Source: an uncultured Syntrophobacterales bacterium
GTDB taxonomy: Bacteria > Desulfobacterota > Syntrophia > Syntrophales > UBA5619
Assembly: GCA_903903205.1 (NCBI GenBank)
Contig: CAIUXU010000177.1
Coordinates: forward strand, 1 to 6,896
DNA: 6,896 bases
Direction: 5' to 3'
This document shows positions 6,170 through 6,896 of the stretch, piece by piece. The translations under genes were made by a program, and so were the position numbers. Under the pieces are notes generated by a model. The model saw only the letters and a list, made by a program, of their open reading frames with translations. It ran no database searches and was not told where the DNA came from. Within the stretch, counting starts at the first letter, position 1; every line of letters starts with the position of its first letter.

Positions 6170-6896
6170 TTGGGAAAGAAAAAGCTCTATATTCAAACTT
6201 TTGGCTGCCAGATGAATGTGCAGGATGCGCAGAAGATGGCGGTTCTGTTAGAGGAGTCGGGATACGGGGCGACGGACGATCCGGAGCAGGCGGACCTGAT
6301 CCTTGTAAACACATGCAGTATCCGCGAGAAGGCAGCGCAGAAGATTTACAGTCAGTTGGGGCGTTTCCGGGAGATGAAGGAGAGAAACCCGCGCCTCCTG
6401 ATTGGTGTGGCCGGTTGCCTTGCCCAGCAGTGGGGCGAACGGTTTTTTCGCAGGGTTCCGTACCTGGATCTGGTTGTCGGCACTCACCAGATCCACCGGC
6501 TACCTGAAATGGTCGGTAAACTGGAGCGGAAAAAAGGACGGATTGTCGAGACGGGATTCTGCGACCGGGTCGGTTCGCTGGAGATTCAGGCGCAACCCGC
6601 AGCGGGGGCGGTGAGCACCTTTGTGACGATCATGCAGGGGTGCAACAACTTTTGTGCATACTGCGTCGTTCCGCATCTTCGGGGGCGTGAGCAGAGCAGG
6701 CCGCTGACGGATATTCTTCGCGAGGTTGAAATGCTGGCTGCCCAGGGTATCCGGGAGGTCACTCTGCTCGGGCAGAATGTGAACTCTTATGGACAGACGC
6801 TGCCAGGGGATCTCGATTTTACGCAGTTGATCCGTGCCATCGGAAAGGTCTCCGGGATCGGGAGAATCCGCTTCACGACCTCCCATCCGAAGGATC
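6170..6896 (+). CDS. miaB: tRNA-2-methylthio-N6-isopentenyladenosine37 synthase MiaB, 3' end missing
   Basis: MiaB is a radical-SAM methylthiotransferase that adds a methylthio group to isopentenyl-A37 of tRNAs reading UNN codons. Counting from the TTG at 6170, the N-terminal UPF0004 domain carries its three cluster cysteines: Cys13 in QTFGCQMN, Cys49 in VNTCSIRE and Cys83 in VAGCLAQQ. The radical-SAM motif is GCNNFCAYC with Cys158, Cys162 and Cys165, followed by VVPHLRGREQSRP and LLGQNVNSYG, which are diagnostic of MiaB rather than RimO or MtaB. The TTG start is chosen because the frame is closed by TGA at 6155-6157, a GAGGA sits at 6156-6160 about 9 bases upstream, and the next ATG (6212) lies after Cys13 and would remove a required ligand. 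The frame stays open to the window edge (242 codons); the rest of the radical-SAM domain and the TRAM domain lie outside. Confidence 0.96.
   Translation, partial: MGKKKLYIQTFGCQMNVQDAQKMAVLLEESGYGATDDPEQADLILVNTCSIREKAAQKIYSQLGRFREMKERNPRLLIGVAGCLAQQWGERFFRRVPYLDLVVGTHQIHRLPEMVGKLERKKGRIVETGFCDRVGSLEIQAQPAAGAVSTFVTIMQGCNNFCAYCVVPHLRGREQSRPLTDILREVEMLAAQGIREVTLLGQNVNSYGQTLPGDLDFTQLIRAIGKVSGIGRIRFTTSHPKD

Noticed and set aside
6052..6507. A 151-codon + strand frame overlapping miaB
   Set aside because: It is out of frame with the clear MiaB protein, and it starts inside the promoter.

Overview
The window is ordinary bacterial chromosomal DNA. It carries five protein-coding genes, two of them running off the edges, plus promoter and terminator signals that can be read directly. 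Domain architecture and gene content are compatible with a Gram-negative environmental bacterium of the Desulfobacterota (deltaproteobacterial) kind. That placement is a low-confidence impression from the caspase-DUF1566 fusion, the MiaB type and the composition; nothing in the sequence fixes the taxon.

Layout. Bases 1-1488 (+) are the 3' part of a caspase-like (peptidase C14) protein with a long charged coiled coil and a C-terminal DUF1566 domain. Bases 1594-1878 (+) encode a small helical protein of unknown function. Bases 1879-2110 hold no convincing gene, only an inverted repeat and two short, unsupported reading frames. At 2111-2139 there is an almost perfect sigma-70 promoter whose predicted start point coincides with the ATG at 2146. 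It drives an orphan synthetase (2146-5319, +) with the order acyl-adenylate ligase, carrier domain, condensation domain. A hairpin at 5372-5413 ends it, and probably also ends the convergent gene. Bases 5468-5944 (-) encode a dCMP-deaminase-family protein (ComEB type). Divergent promoters with overlapping -35 boxes lie at 6030-6080. miaB starts at a TTG at 6170 (+) and runs off the right edge.

How the genes relate. Only the caspase gene and the small helical gene look as if they could share a transcript. The synthetase has its own promoter and terminator and no visible biosynthetic partners, so it looks like a free-standing unit. Its ligase domain reads like an oxalyl-CoA-synthetase-type (AAE3/Pcs60) acyl ligase rather than an amino-acid-activating domain, and it is followed by a carrier and an apparently intact LCL-type condensation domain with no release domain. 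This suggests N-acylation of a soluble or trans-supplied amine, and it is the most unusual item here. The deaminase (pyrimidine nucleotide metabolism) and miaB (tRNA modification) are housekeeping genes transcribed divergently from a shared control region. No CRISPR array, tRNA, rRNA, insertion sequence or reverse transcriptase was found.
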